Shown piece by piece: positions 24,294 through 33,496 of a DNA stretch of 64,000 bases. The stretch's first letter is position 1. Each line of letters begins with the position of its first letter. Position numbers and translations under genes: made by a program. The notes under the pieces are model-generated. The model was not told the origin of the DNA. It searched no databases and saw only the letters and a list, made by a program, of their open reading frames with translations. The DNA is from Psychroflexus maritimus (lineage in GTDB: Bacteria; Bacteroidota; Bacteroidia; Flavobacteriales; Flavobacteriaceae), in NCBI RefSeq assembly GCF_011089875.1, contig NZ_JAANAS010000116.1:1-64000 (forward strand), written 5' to 3'.

Positions 24294-26766
24294 ACAATTG
24301 GTTGTTTTTATATGTTTGTTTGCTTCATTAGGCTTACAAGCACAAATTTCACTTCAAGGTAAAGTCCTTAGTGAAGAAAATCAAAAACCCATTAAAAATG
24401 TACAAATTTGGGATACTTCTTCTGGAAAAACAGCCCTCAGTGATGAAGAAGGTAATTTTAAGTTTGAAAGCTTAGCTGCTGGTCAACGAAGTTTAGTTTT
24501 TTTAATTGATGATTATGCCTACGACGAAAAAATAATCAACTTAGAAGCTGATGCTGATATTTTATTTAGATTGAAGCAATCTATTAGTTTGTCTGAAGTT
24601 GTAATTCAAGCAAAAAAAAGGGAACTTTTTCAGTTAAGACGTTTAAATGACGTAGAAGATTTGCAAGTAAATGCAGGTAAAAAAAACGAAGTTGTACTTG
24701 TAGGTCAAATGATAGGAAACAAATCCAATTCTAATGCTAGGCAAGTCTATGCCCAAGTTGCTGGCCTCAACATATACGAAAGTACAAATTGTGGCCTGCA
24801 GCTCTCTATTGGAGGTCGGGGTTTAGACCCCAATAGAACTTCTAATTTTAATACTCGGCAGAACGGTTATGATATTAGCGCCGATGTGCTCGGTTATCCC
24901 GAAAGCTACTATACTCCTCCAACGGAAGCTTTAGAAGAAATACAAATTATAAGGGGAGCGGCTTCTCTTCAATACGGTACTCAATTTGGAGGATTAATAA
25001 ATTTCAAATTAAGGACGCCTTCCGCTCAACCTCTTGAAGTAATAACTAGACAATCCTTCGACACCAACTGTGGGTTTTCAAGCTTTAATAGTATTAGCGG
25101 AACAAATGGAAAATTTAGCCATTACACCTATGTTAATTATAAGAATAACTTAGGTATGGCACCTAGAGATAACATGAGTCTTGAAGCCATTAATGCCTAT
25201 ACTAACCTAAATTACCAGTTTACTGAAAGCACTAAGCTAGCTATAGAATACACGCATTTAAGCTATTTAGCTCAACAAGCAGGTGGGCTTACAGATGTTC
25301 AGTTTAACGAAGATCCAACATTTAGCAATCGAACTCGAAATTGGTTTCGCGTTAATTGGAATTTGTTAACAGCAAAATTCAATCATCAACTTTCAGAAAA
25401 AAGTAAATTAAGTTTCATTGCCTGGGGAATGAATTCTTCAAGAGATGCCATAGGTTTTAGAACCGATCGAGTTTCGCAAATAGATAACTTAGATGAACCT
25501 AGAGATTTGGAACGTGGTAATTTTGTGAATTGGGGAGCAGAGTTCAGGTATTTAACCGAATATAAAATTGGAACTGATATTAATTCTACCTTGCTTTTGG
25601 GGAGTAAATATTACCATGCTAAAAATGCTCAGAGACAAGGCCCAGGTTCACGAGATGCAGAAGCTAATTTTGATTTTATCAATTATCCTGTAGCCGAATT
25701 ACCTACAGAATTGCGTCAATCTGATTTTGATTTCCCTAACCTTAATGTAGCCTTTTTTGGTGAAAATATTTTTTATCTCAATGATAAATTTTCTGTAACG
25801 CCTGGCCTAAGGCTGGAGTATATCAAGACCGAAGCAGAAGGCACTTACCGTTCTGTAAATCGAGATCTAGCAGGAAATGCGCTGCAAGATTCTACTTTTG
25901 TAGATCAACGATCACGTGAACGAATGATTCTTTTAGGTGGAGTAGGGGTAAGCTACAAACCCAAGAAATTTGCAGAAGTGTATGCTAATCTATCCAGGAA
26001 TTACCGCTCGGTTACCTTTAATGATATACGCATTGTCAATCCTTCTTTTCAAGTAGATCCTAACATTAAAGATGAAGATGGTTTCACCGCAGATGTTGGT
26101 TTTCGAGGACGCTATAAAAAGAAGCTTTCCTTTGATGCTAATGTTTTTGGTCTATGGTACAACGATATTATATCTGAAGTGCAGAAAGTAGGTACTCGAA
26201 TTAATGCTTTTGGTGAGGAAGTACCAGCTGGTCGAGTTGTTCGTTTTAGAGGAAATATAGGAAATGCTTTGATTTACGGATTAGAAAGCCTAGTAGAATG
26301 GAACATTAAAGAAAGTTTTTTCAAAAAATATAATGAAATTCAATTGAACTATTATGTCAATCTCGCCTTGACTCAGTCGGTTTTTGTGAATTCTGAAGAA
26401 ACTGGAGTAGAAGGCAACGAACTTCCTTTTGTGCCTAATCTTAATCTTCGAACTGGATTAAAAGCTGGCTACAAAAACTTCCTGTTAGATTTTCAATACT
26501 CTTACCTTTCAGAACAATTTACAGATGCTACTAATGCACCTCAGGACTTAAATGACAACCAAAGTGGAATAATTGGAACTATACCGGCGTATGGAGTTTT
26601 TGACCTTTCTTTTTCCTATCGTCATCGAAAATGGACATTAGAAACAGGGGTAAACAACTTGTTAGATGAATCCTATTTTACCCAGCGGGCAACAGGCTAC
26701 CCAGGGCCTGGTATTATTCCTGCTTTGCCAAGAAGCTTTTACGCTACGTTAGAGTTTAAGTTTTGA
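24283..26766 (+). CDS. TonB-dependent receptor, FecA-like
   Basis: An 827-residue outer-membrane transporter with a signal peptide (MVFKQLVVFICLFASLGLQAQ), a carboxypeptidase-like N-terminal domain (LQGKVLSEENQKPIKNVQI, about 23-100), a plug ending near ALEEIQIIRGAASLQYGTQFGG, and a barrel ending in FYATLEFKF. The plug motif, and the ETGVNNLLDESYFTQRATGYPGPGI segment near the end, are typical of Fe(III)-dicitrate-type receptors in Flavobacteria. Iron-chelate uptake is the likely role, supported by the imelysin genes in the same operon. The start overlaps the HTTM gene by 11 bases, indicating translational coupling. The exact chelate cannot be read from the sequence. Confidence 0.87.
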   Translation: MVFKQLVVFICLFASLGLQAQISLQGKVLSEENQKPIKNVQIWDTSSGKTALSDEEGNFKFESLAAGQRSLVFLIDDYAYDEKIINLEADADILFRLKQSISLSEVVIQAKKRELFQLRRLNDVEDLQVNAGKKNEVVLVGQMIGNKSNSNARQVYAQVAGLNIYESTNCGLQLSIGGRGLDPNRTSNFNTRQNGYDISADVLGYPESYYTPPTEALEEIQIIRGAASLQYGTQFGGLINFKLRTPSAQPLEVITRQSFDTNCGFSSFNSISGTNGKFSHYTYVNYKNNLGMAPRDNMSLEAINAYTNLNYQFTESTKLAIEYTHLSYLAQQAGGLTDVQFNEDPTFSNRTRNWFRVNWNLLTAKFNHQLSEKSKLSFIAWGMNSSRDAIGFRTDRVSQIDNLDEPRDLERGNFVNWGAEFRYLTEYKIGTDINSTLLLGSKYYHAKNAQRQGPGSRDAEANFDFINYPVAELPTELRQSDFDFPNLNVAFFGENIFYLNDKFSVTPGLRLEYIKTEAEGTYRSVNRDLAGNALQDSTFVDQRSRERMILLGGVGVSYKPKKFAEVYANLSRNYRSVTFNDIRIVNPSFQVDPNIKDEDGFTADVGFRGRYKKKLSFDANVFGLWYNDIISEVQKVGTRINAFGEEVPAGRVVRFRGNIGNALIYGLESLVEWNIKESFFKKYNEIQLNYYVNLALTQSVFVNSEETGVEGNELPFVPNLNLRTGLKAGYKNFLLDFQYSYLSEQFTDATNAPQDLNDNQSGIIGTIPAYGVFDLSFSYRHRKWTLETGVNNLLDESYFTQRATGYPGPGIIPALPRSFYATLEFKF

Positions 26767-26831
26767 TGAAGAATTTTAGCCAACCTCCTATAAATATGAC
26801 TTTAGTCACCAACTAATATAAGTCTTCTATT

Positions 26832-26839
26832 TATATTTG
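26832..26839 (+). promoter_or_regulatory. -7 promoter element very close to the next start codon
   Basis: TATATTTG matches the -7 consensus exactly and ends only 4 bases before the GTG start at 26844. If used, the mRNA would be leaderless or nearly so. No good -33 element was found. Confidence 0.4.
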
Positions 26840-26843
26840 CCAG

Positions 26844-27227
26844 GTGAAATCATTCAAACCTCAAATAGCCCTTGTATTGTGTCTTACAATTCTACTATTC
26901 ACTGTTAAGTCGGTGTTTTGGTTATCGTATTATATTGTTTTCACAGATAACTTTATTGAAAACTACTGCGAAAATACAGACCAGCCTCAGCTAGAATGTG
27001 ATGGAAAATGCTTTCTTAGTGAAATGCTAGATAAAAAAGACACAAACACTCCTAAAAACACCGCTGTCTTTTTAGAAACAGAACTTGTTTTTACAACAAA
27101 CTTTCCTGAAACGATGCCTGCTTTAGGAAATAGTATCACAAAAAAGCAAACTTCATTTTTTTATGCTACACACTATAATTTTCAATATATAGGAAGTAGT
27201 TTTAAACCTCCTGCATCTGTTGTTTAA
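26844..27227 (+). CDS. Small Cys-containing membrane protein next to a copper-type receptor
   Basis: A 127-residue protein with a GTG start, one N-terminal membrane segment (about 8-32) and an exposed remainder. The segment YCENTDQPQLECDGKCFLSEML carries Cys42, Cys52 and Cys56, a spacing that could bind a metal. I recall similar short proteins in other Bacteroidetes but know no family name or function. It sits between the FecA-like receptor gene and an OprC-like receptor gene (287 bases downstream). Copper or other soft-metal handling is therefore an attractive but unproven guess. An exact -7 element just upstream suggests it has its own promoter. Confidence 0.7.
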   Translation: MKSFKPQIALVLCLTILLFTVKSVFWLSYYIVFTDNFIENYCENTDQPQLECDGKCFLSEMLDKKDTNTPKNTAVFLETELVFTTNFPETMPALGNSITKKQTSFFYATHYNFQYIGSSFKPPASVV

Positions 27228-27514
27228 CTCTCTTTTTTTTAAATAATAAAGTCCGATTAAAAACCTGAAACCTTTCAATTACTCTATTGTATAGGAACCT
27301 AACAAGGTTAATTTTTAGAAGGTTTTTATTTGTTAGATGATTTGTCTTGCAGCCAAATTTTACTAAATAAGCACACAAAAAAAATCTCTTATGTGTAAGT
27401 GAAATAAAAGCTTTAGTTCAACAAGTAAATTGTAAATAGATTAATTGAAGCAAGCGTTTATTTTTATTATCGGACAAAACAGCATACAATTAGTTAAACA
27501 ACAAATTATTAGAT

Positions 27515-29827
27515 ATGAAATTTATAATAAACGCCATTTTTATTATGGCTAGTTCTTTTATGCTTAATGCACAAATCAAAACTTACCAAGTTGTCAACCA
27601 GCAAAACCAAGAACCTATTCAGCAAGCCTTTATTCATTTTTTAGCAAATGATAAATATCAAACAGCAAATGCAAAAGGTGAGTTTAATGTTGATTTTGCA
27701 AATCAAAAAACATTTTTGGTAAAGATTACATCATTAGGATTTACCACAAAAACACTTAGGCTTAATCAGTCAGATCAATCGGGGCAAATCTTCTTAAATG
27801 AAGCTGTAGAAGAATTACCAGAAGTATTGATTTCTGGAAATTTATTTAAAGACCCAGTCATGCATCTTACTACACCAGATTTAACAAAAAAAGTTACTCA
27901 ACCCAAAAATGTAGCTGATTTATTTAGAGACATCAACGGATTTGCTCTAATAAAACGTGGAAATTACGCCATCGATCCCTCATTTAGAGCAACTCAGTAC
28001 GAACAACTAAATATTCAATACGACAACGGAACAAAAGTCATGCACGCGTGTCCCAATCGCATGGATCCAATCACAACGCATGTCATTCCAGAAGACATAG
28101 CTAAAGTTGAAGTAATTAGAGGTCCATATTCAATGCGCTATGGAGCTACTTTTGGAGGAATTATAAACCTGGTTTCAAAACGTCCTGAAATGAGTAATTA
28201 TGGGTTCTCTGGAAACCTTTCTTCGGGTTATGAAACCAATGGCGGTAATTTAGTGAATATGCTTCGTTTACAATATGCACAAGAAAAATTTGATCTGGTA
28301 GGTATGTATGCTTACCGCGATTTTGGAAATTACGAAGATGGCAGTGGAAGAACAATACCTTCTTCGTTTAGAAGTATAGATTATAGTTTGCGGATAGGGT
28401 ATAATTTCAGCATGAATGAACGCTTACAGCTACATTGGAGACAATCCTTTGGAAGAGATGTTCTTCATGCTAGTCTGCCTATGGATTCAGATTTTGACGA
28501 TTCCTCTATGCTTTCCTTAGATTATTCTAAGAAACGAATGAAAGGAAGCCTAAAAAGCATTCAAGCTAAAGCTTATTTTTCTTATGTAGATCATCTTATG
28601 AGCAATCAACGTAGGAGTAATTTTCAAGCTGCAGAAGCTTTTTCTCCAGTAGAAGCCATAACTGCTGGTGGAAGATTAGAACTTACCTGGAGGCTTACAG
28701 ATTATTGGCAATTATACACAGGAACAGACGCTCTACTTATTCGTAGAGATGGAGTGAGAAACAGACTTGTAAAAACAACGATGGCTGGAGCACCGCTTGA
28801 TCCTCCCTTAGCATTTACCGATAAAATTTGGCAAGATGCTTATGTAGATACCTACGGCTTATTTGCAGAAACGCGATACCAGTTCAATGAGACTACTAGC
28901 CTAAATGCAGGCTTAAGGTACGATTTAGTAAGTGCAGAAACTCAGGACCCGGAAGAAGATTTTCAAGCTTATTACCCAAATTTAGACCAGCGTCTTGAAC
29001 ATAATTTAAGTACAACCATATCCTTACAAAAAATCATTCACCCTAATCATCAGCTTGAATTTGCCTTTGGTCGAGGTGTACGCTCAGCTAATATGGCCGA
29101 ACGATTTATCAACCATTTTCAGGTTGGTCAGGATAATTTTGAATACATCGGTAACCCTAATTTAAAGGCAGAAATTAATAACCAATTTGAAATTGCTTAT
29201 TCAGGCAAAAAAAAATACCAAACAAGTATCAATCAATTAAATTGGGGAGCTTCAGTATATTATTCGTACTTTCAAAACTACATTGTAGCTTTAATAGATG
29301 AAACCAAAACCCGAAAATTTATGCCCAATCAAGAGCCTTTAAATCCTAAAGTTTTTCAAAATTTAGACAAGGCATACAAAACTGGATTTGAAGCAAATTT
29401 AGCTATTCAATTTTTTACCAACTTTACATTTTCAACCCAAATAGCTTATGTTTATACTAAAAATCAAGATTTAAATGAAGCACTTCCGTTAACCCCTCCG
29501 CTTCGTTCTAATTTTTCATTGCGTTACAACCACCATAAGTTTTGGGCAGCAATAGATTATAGATTAGTGAGCAGCCAGTCAGATTTAGCTACTTCATTTG
29601 GCGAAAATCAAACTACACCTGCTTACCAATTGCTCGACCTTCGTTTAGGTTACGAGATTCTACCCCAATTAAATTTAGGGGCAGCCGTATTAAATCTTTT
29701 TGATACTTTTTATTTTGATCATTTAAATTTTGCCTTTCGCAACCAGGCCAACACTGGCTTAAGTGGAATGGAACGATTAACAGATCCAGGTAGGAATTTT
29801 ACATTTTTTGTAAATTACAATTTCTAG
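27515..29827 (+). CDS. TonB-dependent receptor, OprC-like (probable copper)
   Basis: A 770-residue outer-membrane transporter with a signal peptide (ending SFMLNAQ), an N-terminal carboxypeptidase-like domain, a plug and a beta barrel. The plug contains HACPNRMDPITTHVIPEDIA followed by VEVIRGPYSMRYGATFGG. The CPNRM motif (Cys179, Met183) is the CxxxM copper-binding motif known from Pseudomonas OprC. A Met- and His-bearing stretch, DVLHASLPMDS, near residue 317 could supply further ligands, as in OprC. Copper uptake is therefore more likely than siderophore uptake. The small Cys-containing protein encoded upstream may belong to the same system. The barrel ends in FTFFVNYNF, as usual. Confidence 0.85.
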   Translation: MKFIINAIFIMASSFMLNAQIKTYQVVNQQNQEPIQQAFIHFLANDKYQTANAKGEFNVDFANQKTFLVKITSLGFTTKTLRLNQSDQSGQIFLNEAVEELPEVLISGNLFKDPVMHLTTPDLTKKVTQPKNVADLFRDINGFALIKRGNYAIDPSFRATQYEQLNIQYDNGTKVMHACPNRMDPITTHVIPEDIAKVEVIRGPYSMRYGATFGGIINLVSKRPEMSNYGFSGNLSSGYETNGGNLVNMLRLQYAQEKFDLVGMYAYRDFGNYEDGSGRTIPSSFRSIDYSLRIGYNFSMNERLQLHWRQSFGRDVLHASLPMDSDFDDSSMLSLDYSKKRMKGSLKSIQAKAYFSYVDHLMSNQRRSNFQAAEAFSPVEAITAGGRLELTWRLTDYWQLYTGTDALLIRRDGVRNRLVKTTMAGAPLDPPLAFTDKIWQDAYVDTYGLFAETRYQFNETTSLNAGLRYDLVSAETQDPEEDFQAYYPNLDQRLEHNLSTTISLQKIIHPNHQLEFAFGRGVRSANMAERFINHFQVGQDNFEYIGNPNLKAEINNQFEIAYSGKKKYQTSINQLNWGASVYYSYFQNYIVALIDETKTRKFMPNQEPLNPKVFQNLDKAYKTGFEANLAIQFFTNFTFSTQIAYVYTKNQDLNEALPLTPPLRSNFSLRYNHHKFWAAIDYRLVSSQSDLATSFGENQTTPAYQLLDLRLGYEILPQLNLGAAVLNLFDTFYFDHLNFAFRNQANTGLSGMERLTDPGRNFTFFVNYNF

Positions 29828-29840
29828 AAAAAATAGTTGA

Positions 29841-29985
29841 GCGTATAACGGGCTGTCCGCTTTTAGTCCGCAACCCCATGGCTTGATTTTCTAAAACCTA
29901 GAAGGAGCTTCTTTGGTCGCTCTGCTAAGTTAAGAAAATCAGGCCATGGTTTTTTACGGGCTAACCGCTACCATCCCTAACGCAA
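29841..29985. repeat. Structured intergenic repeat element with a 17-bp dyad
   Basis: CCATGGCTTGATTTTCT (29876-29892) faces AGAAAATCAGGCCATGG (29933-29949) with one mismatch. Flanks repeat ACGGGCT (29848 and 29956) and CCGCT, and the element ends CCCTAACGC. I recall ACGGGCT...CCCTAACGC elements as dispersed intergenic repeats in Flavobacteria. The rest of the gene-free stretch to 30319 is AT-rich, with no gene seen. Confidence 0.65.
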
Positions 29986-30291
29986 TCAGTAGTCAAAATA
30001 AAGATTTGATTACACCTCATATATAACTAACCTGAGCTTAATTATAATCACCAATTAAAAATCAATACTCTATAATATATTAAGGCAGCTTTTAGACCTA
30101 CTTAAATTTCAGAAATATGCTATTTTAAATATTTCTTAATACCTTCATCAATTGAAGCTTAACTAGACTTTTGTGAAATTATAGCTTAATACATTTGGGT
30201 AATCTCAACCAATTCTACTTCGGTTAAAATTAGAATATAGGCTAAATAGGAAAAAAAAAGTAAAAAAGTGATTTATCAGTTAAAATTGATT

Positions 30292-30299
30292 TACTTTTG
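30292..30299 (+). promoter_or_regulatory. -7 promoter element of typA
   Basis: TACTTTTG matches TAnnTTTG, 21 bases before the start codon, giving a leader of roughly 15 bases. The -33 element is not evident. Confidence 0.55.
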
Positions 30300-30319
30300 C
30301 GCCCTTAAAATACTCTTGA

Positions 30320-32116
30320 ATGGATATTAGAAATATTGCTATTATTGCTCACGTTGACCATGGTAAAACTACCTTGGTTGATAAGATTATGCACCATTGT
30401 CAATTGTTTAGAGACAATGAATCTACGGGTGAGCTTATTTTAGATAACAATGATTTAGAGCGCGAGCGCGGGATTACTATTGTTTCTAAGAACGTTTCTG
30501 TAAATTACAAAGGAACAAAGATTAATATTATAGACACCCCTGGTCACGCCGATTTTGGTGGAGAGGTAGAGCGTGTACTTAATATGGCCGATGGCGTTTT
30601 ACTTTTAGTAGATGCTTTTGAAGGACCAATGCCACAAACTCGTTTTGTGTTGCAAAAAGCTATTGATTTAGGATTAAAGCCCTGTGTGGTAATTAATAAA
30701 GTAGATAAACCTAATTGTACTCCAGATGAGGTGCATGAAAAGGTTTTTGATTTAATGTTTGAATTGGGCGCAGAAGAGTGGCAAATGGATTTTCCAGCGG
30801 TTTATGGTTCGGCCTTAAATAACTGGATGAGCGATAGCCCTGACGACCAAACCGAAAACATTGAGCCGTTATTAGATATGGTTATTGAACATATTCCTGA
30901 GCCTAAAGTAGCTGAAGGAAATACGCAAATGCTAATCACTTCTTTAGACTTCTCTTCTTATACTGGAAGAATTGCTATTGGGCGTTTGCACAGAGGTCTT
31001 TTGAAAGAAGGAATGCGCGTTTCTTTAGTAAAACGTGAGGGTACGGTTTCTAAAACTAAAATTAAAGAATTATATGTTTTTGAAGGTTTAGGCAAACGAA
31101 AAGTTGAAGAAATTCAGCCGGGAGATATTTGTGCTATTGTTGGTTTAGAAGGTTTTGAAATTGGAGATACTGTAGCCGATATAGAAACTCCTGAAGCTTT
31201 AAAAAGTATTGCCATTGACGAGCCTACAATGAGTATGTTATTTACCATTAACGACTCCCCATTTTTTGGAAAAGAAGGGAAGTTTGTGACTTCAAGACAC
31301 GTCAAAGAAAGATTAACTAAGGAGCTAGAAAAAAACTTAGCACTACGGGTACATGAAACTGAATCTGCCGATAAATTTGAAGTTTTTGGACGTGGTGTAA
31401 TGCACCTTTCCGTTTTAATTGAAACCATGCGAAGAGAAGGTTACGAGCTTCAAATAGGTCAGCCGCAAGTAATTATTAAAGAAATTGATGGAGTAAAATG
31501 TGAGCCTGTTGAAGAATTAACTATCGATTTACCTGAAAATCTTTCAGGTAAAGCTGTTGAAATGGTTACCATGAGAAAAGGTGAAATGCTAACTATGGAA
31601 ACTAGAGGAGAACGTATGATTATTGAATTCATGATTCCATCTCGTGGAATTATTGGTTTGAGAAATCAGCTTTTAACCGCAACTGCTGGTGAAGCTATTA
31701 TGGCCCACCGATTTAAAGAATTCCAGCCACTTAAAGGAGATATTCCACAACGAAGTAATGGCTCTTTGGTTTCTATGGAAAACGGTAAAGCAATTCCTTA
31801 TTCTATTGATAAACTCCAAGACCGAGGTAAGTTTTTTGTTAATCCAGGCGAAGAAATTTACGAAGGACAAGTAATTGGAGAAAATTCACGTCAAGACGAC
31901 TTGGTGGTCAATGTTACTAAAACAAAAAAACTTTCTAACGTTCGTTCTTCAGGAGCAGACGATAAAGCTAAAATTGTTCCAGCTAAAAAGTTTAGTTTAG
32001 AAGAAGCTTTAGAATACATTCAAAAAGATGAATACGTTGAGGTTACACCAAATAGTCTTAGAATTAGAAAGATTTATCTAAAAGAAACCGATAGAAAACG
32101 TTTTAAGATTGTTTAG
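30320..32116 (+). CDS. typA: Ribosome-binding GTPase TypA/BipA
   Basis: A 598-residue translational GTPase that binds ribosomes and affects 50S assembly, especially under cold or other stress. The G domain shows [10 protein letters not shown] (P-loop, residues 10-19), [12 protein letters not shown] (G3), NKVD (G4) and an intact switch I with ERERGITI. Elongation-factor-like domains II to V follow, and the C-terminal TypA-specific domain begins near residue 480 (ERGLRN-type [10 protein letters not shown] just before it). Length is standard. It is a single-gene unit with its own promoter and a strong hairpin terminator at 32150-32186. Confidence 0.96.
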   Translation: MDIRNIAIIAHVDHGKTTLVDKIMHHCQLFRDNESTGELILDNNDLERERGITIVSKNVSVNYKGTKINIIDTPGHADFGGEVERVLNMADGVLLLVDAFEGPMPQTRFVLQKAIDLGLKPCVVINKVDKPNCTPDEVHEKVFDLMFELGAEEWQMDFPAVYGSALNNWMSDSPDDQTENIEPLLDMVIEHIPEPKVAEGNTQMLITSLDFSSYTGRIAIGRLHRGLLKEGMRVSLVKREGTVSKTKIKELYVFEGLGKRKVEEIQPGDICAIVGLEGFEIGDTVADIETPEALKSIAIDEPTMSMLFTINDSPFFGKEGKFVTSRHVKERLTKELEKNLALRVHETESADKFEVFGRGVMHLSVLIETMRREGYELQIGQPQVIIKEIDGVKCEPVEELTIDLPENLSGKAVEMVTMRKGEMLTMETRGERMIIEFMIPSRGIIGLRNQLLTATAGEAIMAHRFKEFQPLKGDIPQRSNGSLVSMENGKAIPYSIDKLQDRGKFFVNPGEEIYEGQVIGENSRQDDLVVNVTKTKKLSNVRSSGADDKAKIVPAKKFSLEEALEYIQKDEYVEVTPNSLRIRKIYLKETDRKRFKIV

Positions 32117-32149
32117 TTTAGAGTAGATGACAAAAAAAATAGGATTTCA

Positions 32150-32186
32150 AAAAAACCAAAGCAGTAAACAGCTCTTTGGTTTTTTT
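32150..32186 (+). terminator. Rho-independent terminator of typA
   Basis: AAAAAACCAAAG (32150-32161) pairs with CTTTGGTTTTTT (32174-32185), leading into a T-run. Confidence 0.85.
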
Positions 32187-32246
32187 GATTATAATTAGTT
32201 GTTGGTATTTTAATCTTAATTGTTAAAGCACTACACTTTTTTTTCT

Positions 32247-32254
32247 TACTTTTG
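32247..32254 (+). promoter_or_regulatory. -7 promoter element of the LAS-like membrane protein gene
   Basis: TACTTTTG, an exact TAnnTTTG match, ends 18 bases before the ATG at 32273. Confidence 0.5.
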
Positions 32255-32272
32255 ACCCACTGAAATTATTGA

Positions 32273-33139
32273 ATGTTTTTTTTGCTAAGAAAATTTGTTA
32301 ATCTAGATCAAGAAACTAAAAGAAAGCCAAAACCTAACCGAATAATTAAGTGGGGTTTTTTTACGCTTTCTTTTGTAGCATTGACAATAATCACACAAAT
32401 TGGTGGTCTAGTTATGTTATTGGCTTACTTGAGCTACAAATTTTTTTTTAGCACCTATAAACGCTGGACTTTCCCTTTGATTTTTTGTGTTTATTATACC
32501 ATTGCCTCAATTTTTATAGTACCAAAACTTGCTTCAGCTTTTGGAAGAGAGCAGATAAAAGATAATGAAGCTGTGCAAGCTCATTCTTTCTTTTATCGCA
32601 TAGCTAATAGAAATTATGTTAATTCCGATTTTCATCAAACTATTCAATCTATTGCAAAAGATTTTCAAAAGCAGTACCCAGGAATAAAAATGGTTTACAC
32701 CGATGCTAATTTCCCTTTTATAGATGGTTTTCCGTTACTTCCACACCGTTATCACTTAGACGGAAAGAAAATTGATTTTGACTTTGTTTATCAAGAGGGT
32801 GCTCAACTTTCAAATTTAAAACCAACCTTTAGTGGTTATGGTTTTTTTGAAGCCCCTTTAGATGGGGAGAGAAATCAGATTAATTTCTGCTTAGAAACAG
32901 GTTATTTACAATACGAATTTACTAAGCACGTAACGCTTGGGATAGTTAATCCAGATTTAACTTTTGCACAACAAGCTAACAAATACTTGATTGAATTAAT
33001 GGCAAGTAATAAAGCTGTTGAAACTATTTTTGTTGAACCTCACTTGCAAGAACGACTAGAAATTGAATCGGATAAAATTATTTATCACGGTTGTGGTACA
33101 GTTAGACATGATGACCATATTCACCTAGAGTCTCTTTAA
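32273..33139 (+). CDS. Membrane-anchored protein with LAS metallopeptidase-like motifs
   Basis: A 288-residue protein with two hydrophobic segments (about 28-55 and 66-84) and a soluble C-terminal domain of about 200 residues. The domain shows HLDGKKID, with His161 and Asp168 spaced as in the LAS peptidases (MepA, VanX, M15), and ends in RHDDHIHLESL with His279, His282 and His284. Those would complete a zinc site. If so, it would cut a peptidoglycan peptide or a D-amino-acid-containing substrate at the outer face of the membrane. I know no named family for it. The assignment rests on motif spacing only. Its end overlaps the convergent MmcQ/YjbR gene by 15 bases. Confidence 0.6.
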   Translation: MFFLLRKFVNLDQETKRKPKPNRIIKWGFFTLSFVALTIITQIGGLVMLLAYLSYKFFFSTYKRWTFPLIFCVYYTIASIFIVPKLASAFGREQIKDNEAVQAHSFFYRIANRNYVNSDFHQTIQSIAKDFQKQYPGIKMVYTDANFPFIDGFPLLPHRYHLDGKKIDFDFVYQEGAQLSNLKPTFSGYGFFEAPLDGERNQINFCLETGYLQYEFTKHVTLGIVNPDLTFAQQANKYLIELMASNKAVETIFVEPHLQERLEIESDKIIYHGCGTVRHDDHIHLESL

Positions 33140-33496
33140 TTCTTCTCTTACTTTTTTAGCTAATTGGCTAACTACCAGTTCATAACTATGATTAATCAAA
33201 TGTTGAATATATTTTTCACTTAGTTGTGTAAACTGAATATGAACCGTATTCCAATGTTTTTTATTCATGTGGTAACCAGGAAGAACATCGTCAGGATATT
33301 TTTCTCTTAACTCAACAGCTAAATCTGGATTGCATTTTAAGTTGACAGAATAGTCGCCCTTTTCCCATTTTTGTAATGATGTTAATGCAAAGATTTTATT
33401 TTTTACTTTAAATACTAGGGTGTCTTCATTAAATGGAAACTCTTCAGTAACTCCATTTTTAGAAAGACAAAACTCTCTAAACTCCTCAATGTTCAT
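33125..33496 (-). CDS. MmcQ/YjbR family protein
   Basis: A 123-residue cytoplasmic protein of the MmcQ/YjbR (CyaY-like fold) family. Supporting features are the start NIEEFREFCLSKNGVTEEFPF, the central VFKVKNKIFALTSL, LKCNPDLAVELREKYPDDVLPGYHMNKKHWNTV in the C-terminal half, and the normal length. These proteins have a double-wing fold and may bind DNA, but no firm function is known. It is the second gene of a pair with lpxK, whose stop overlaps its start by 11 bases. Co-expression with lpxK is probably incidental. Confidence 0.9.
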   Translation of the reverse strand: MNIEEFREFCLSKNGVTEEFPFNEDTLVFKVKNKIFALTSLQKWEKGDYSVNLKCNPDLAVELREKYPDDVLPGYHMNKKHWNTVHIQFTQLSEKYIQHLINHSYELVVSQLAKKVREELKRL

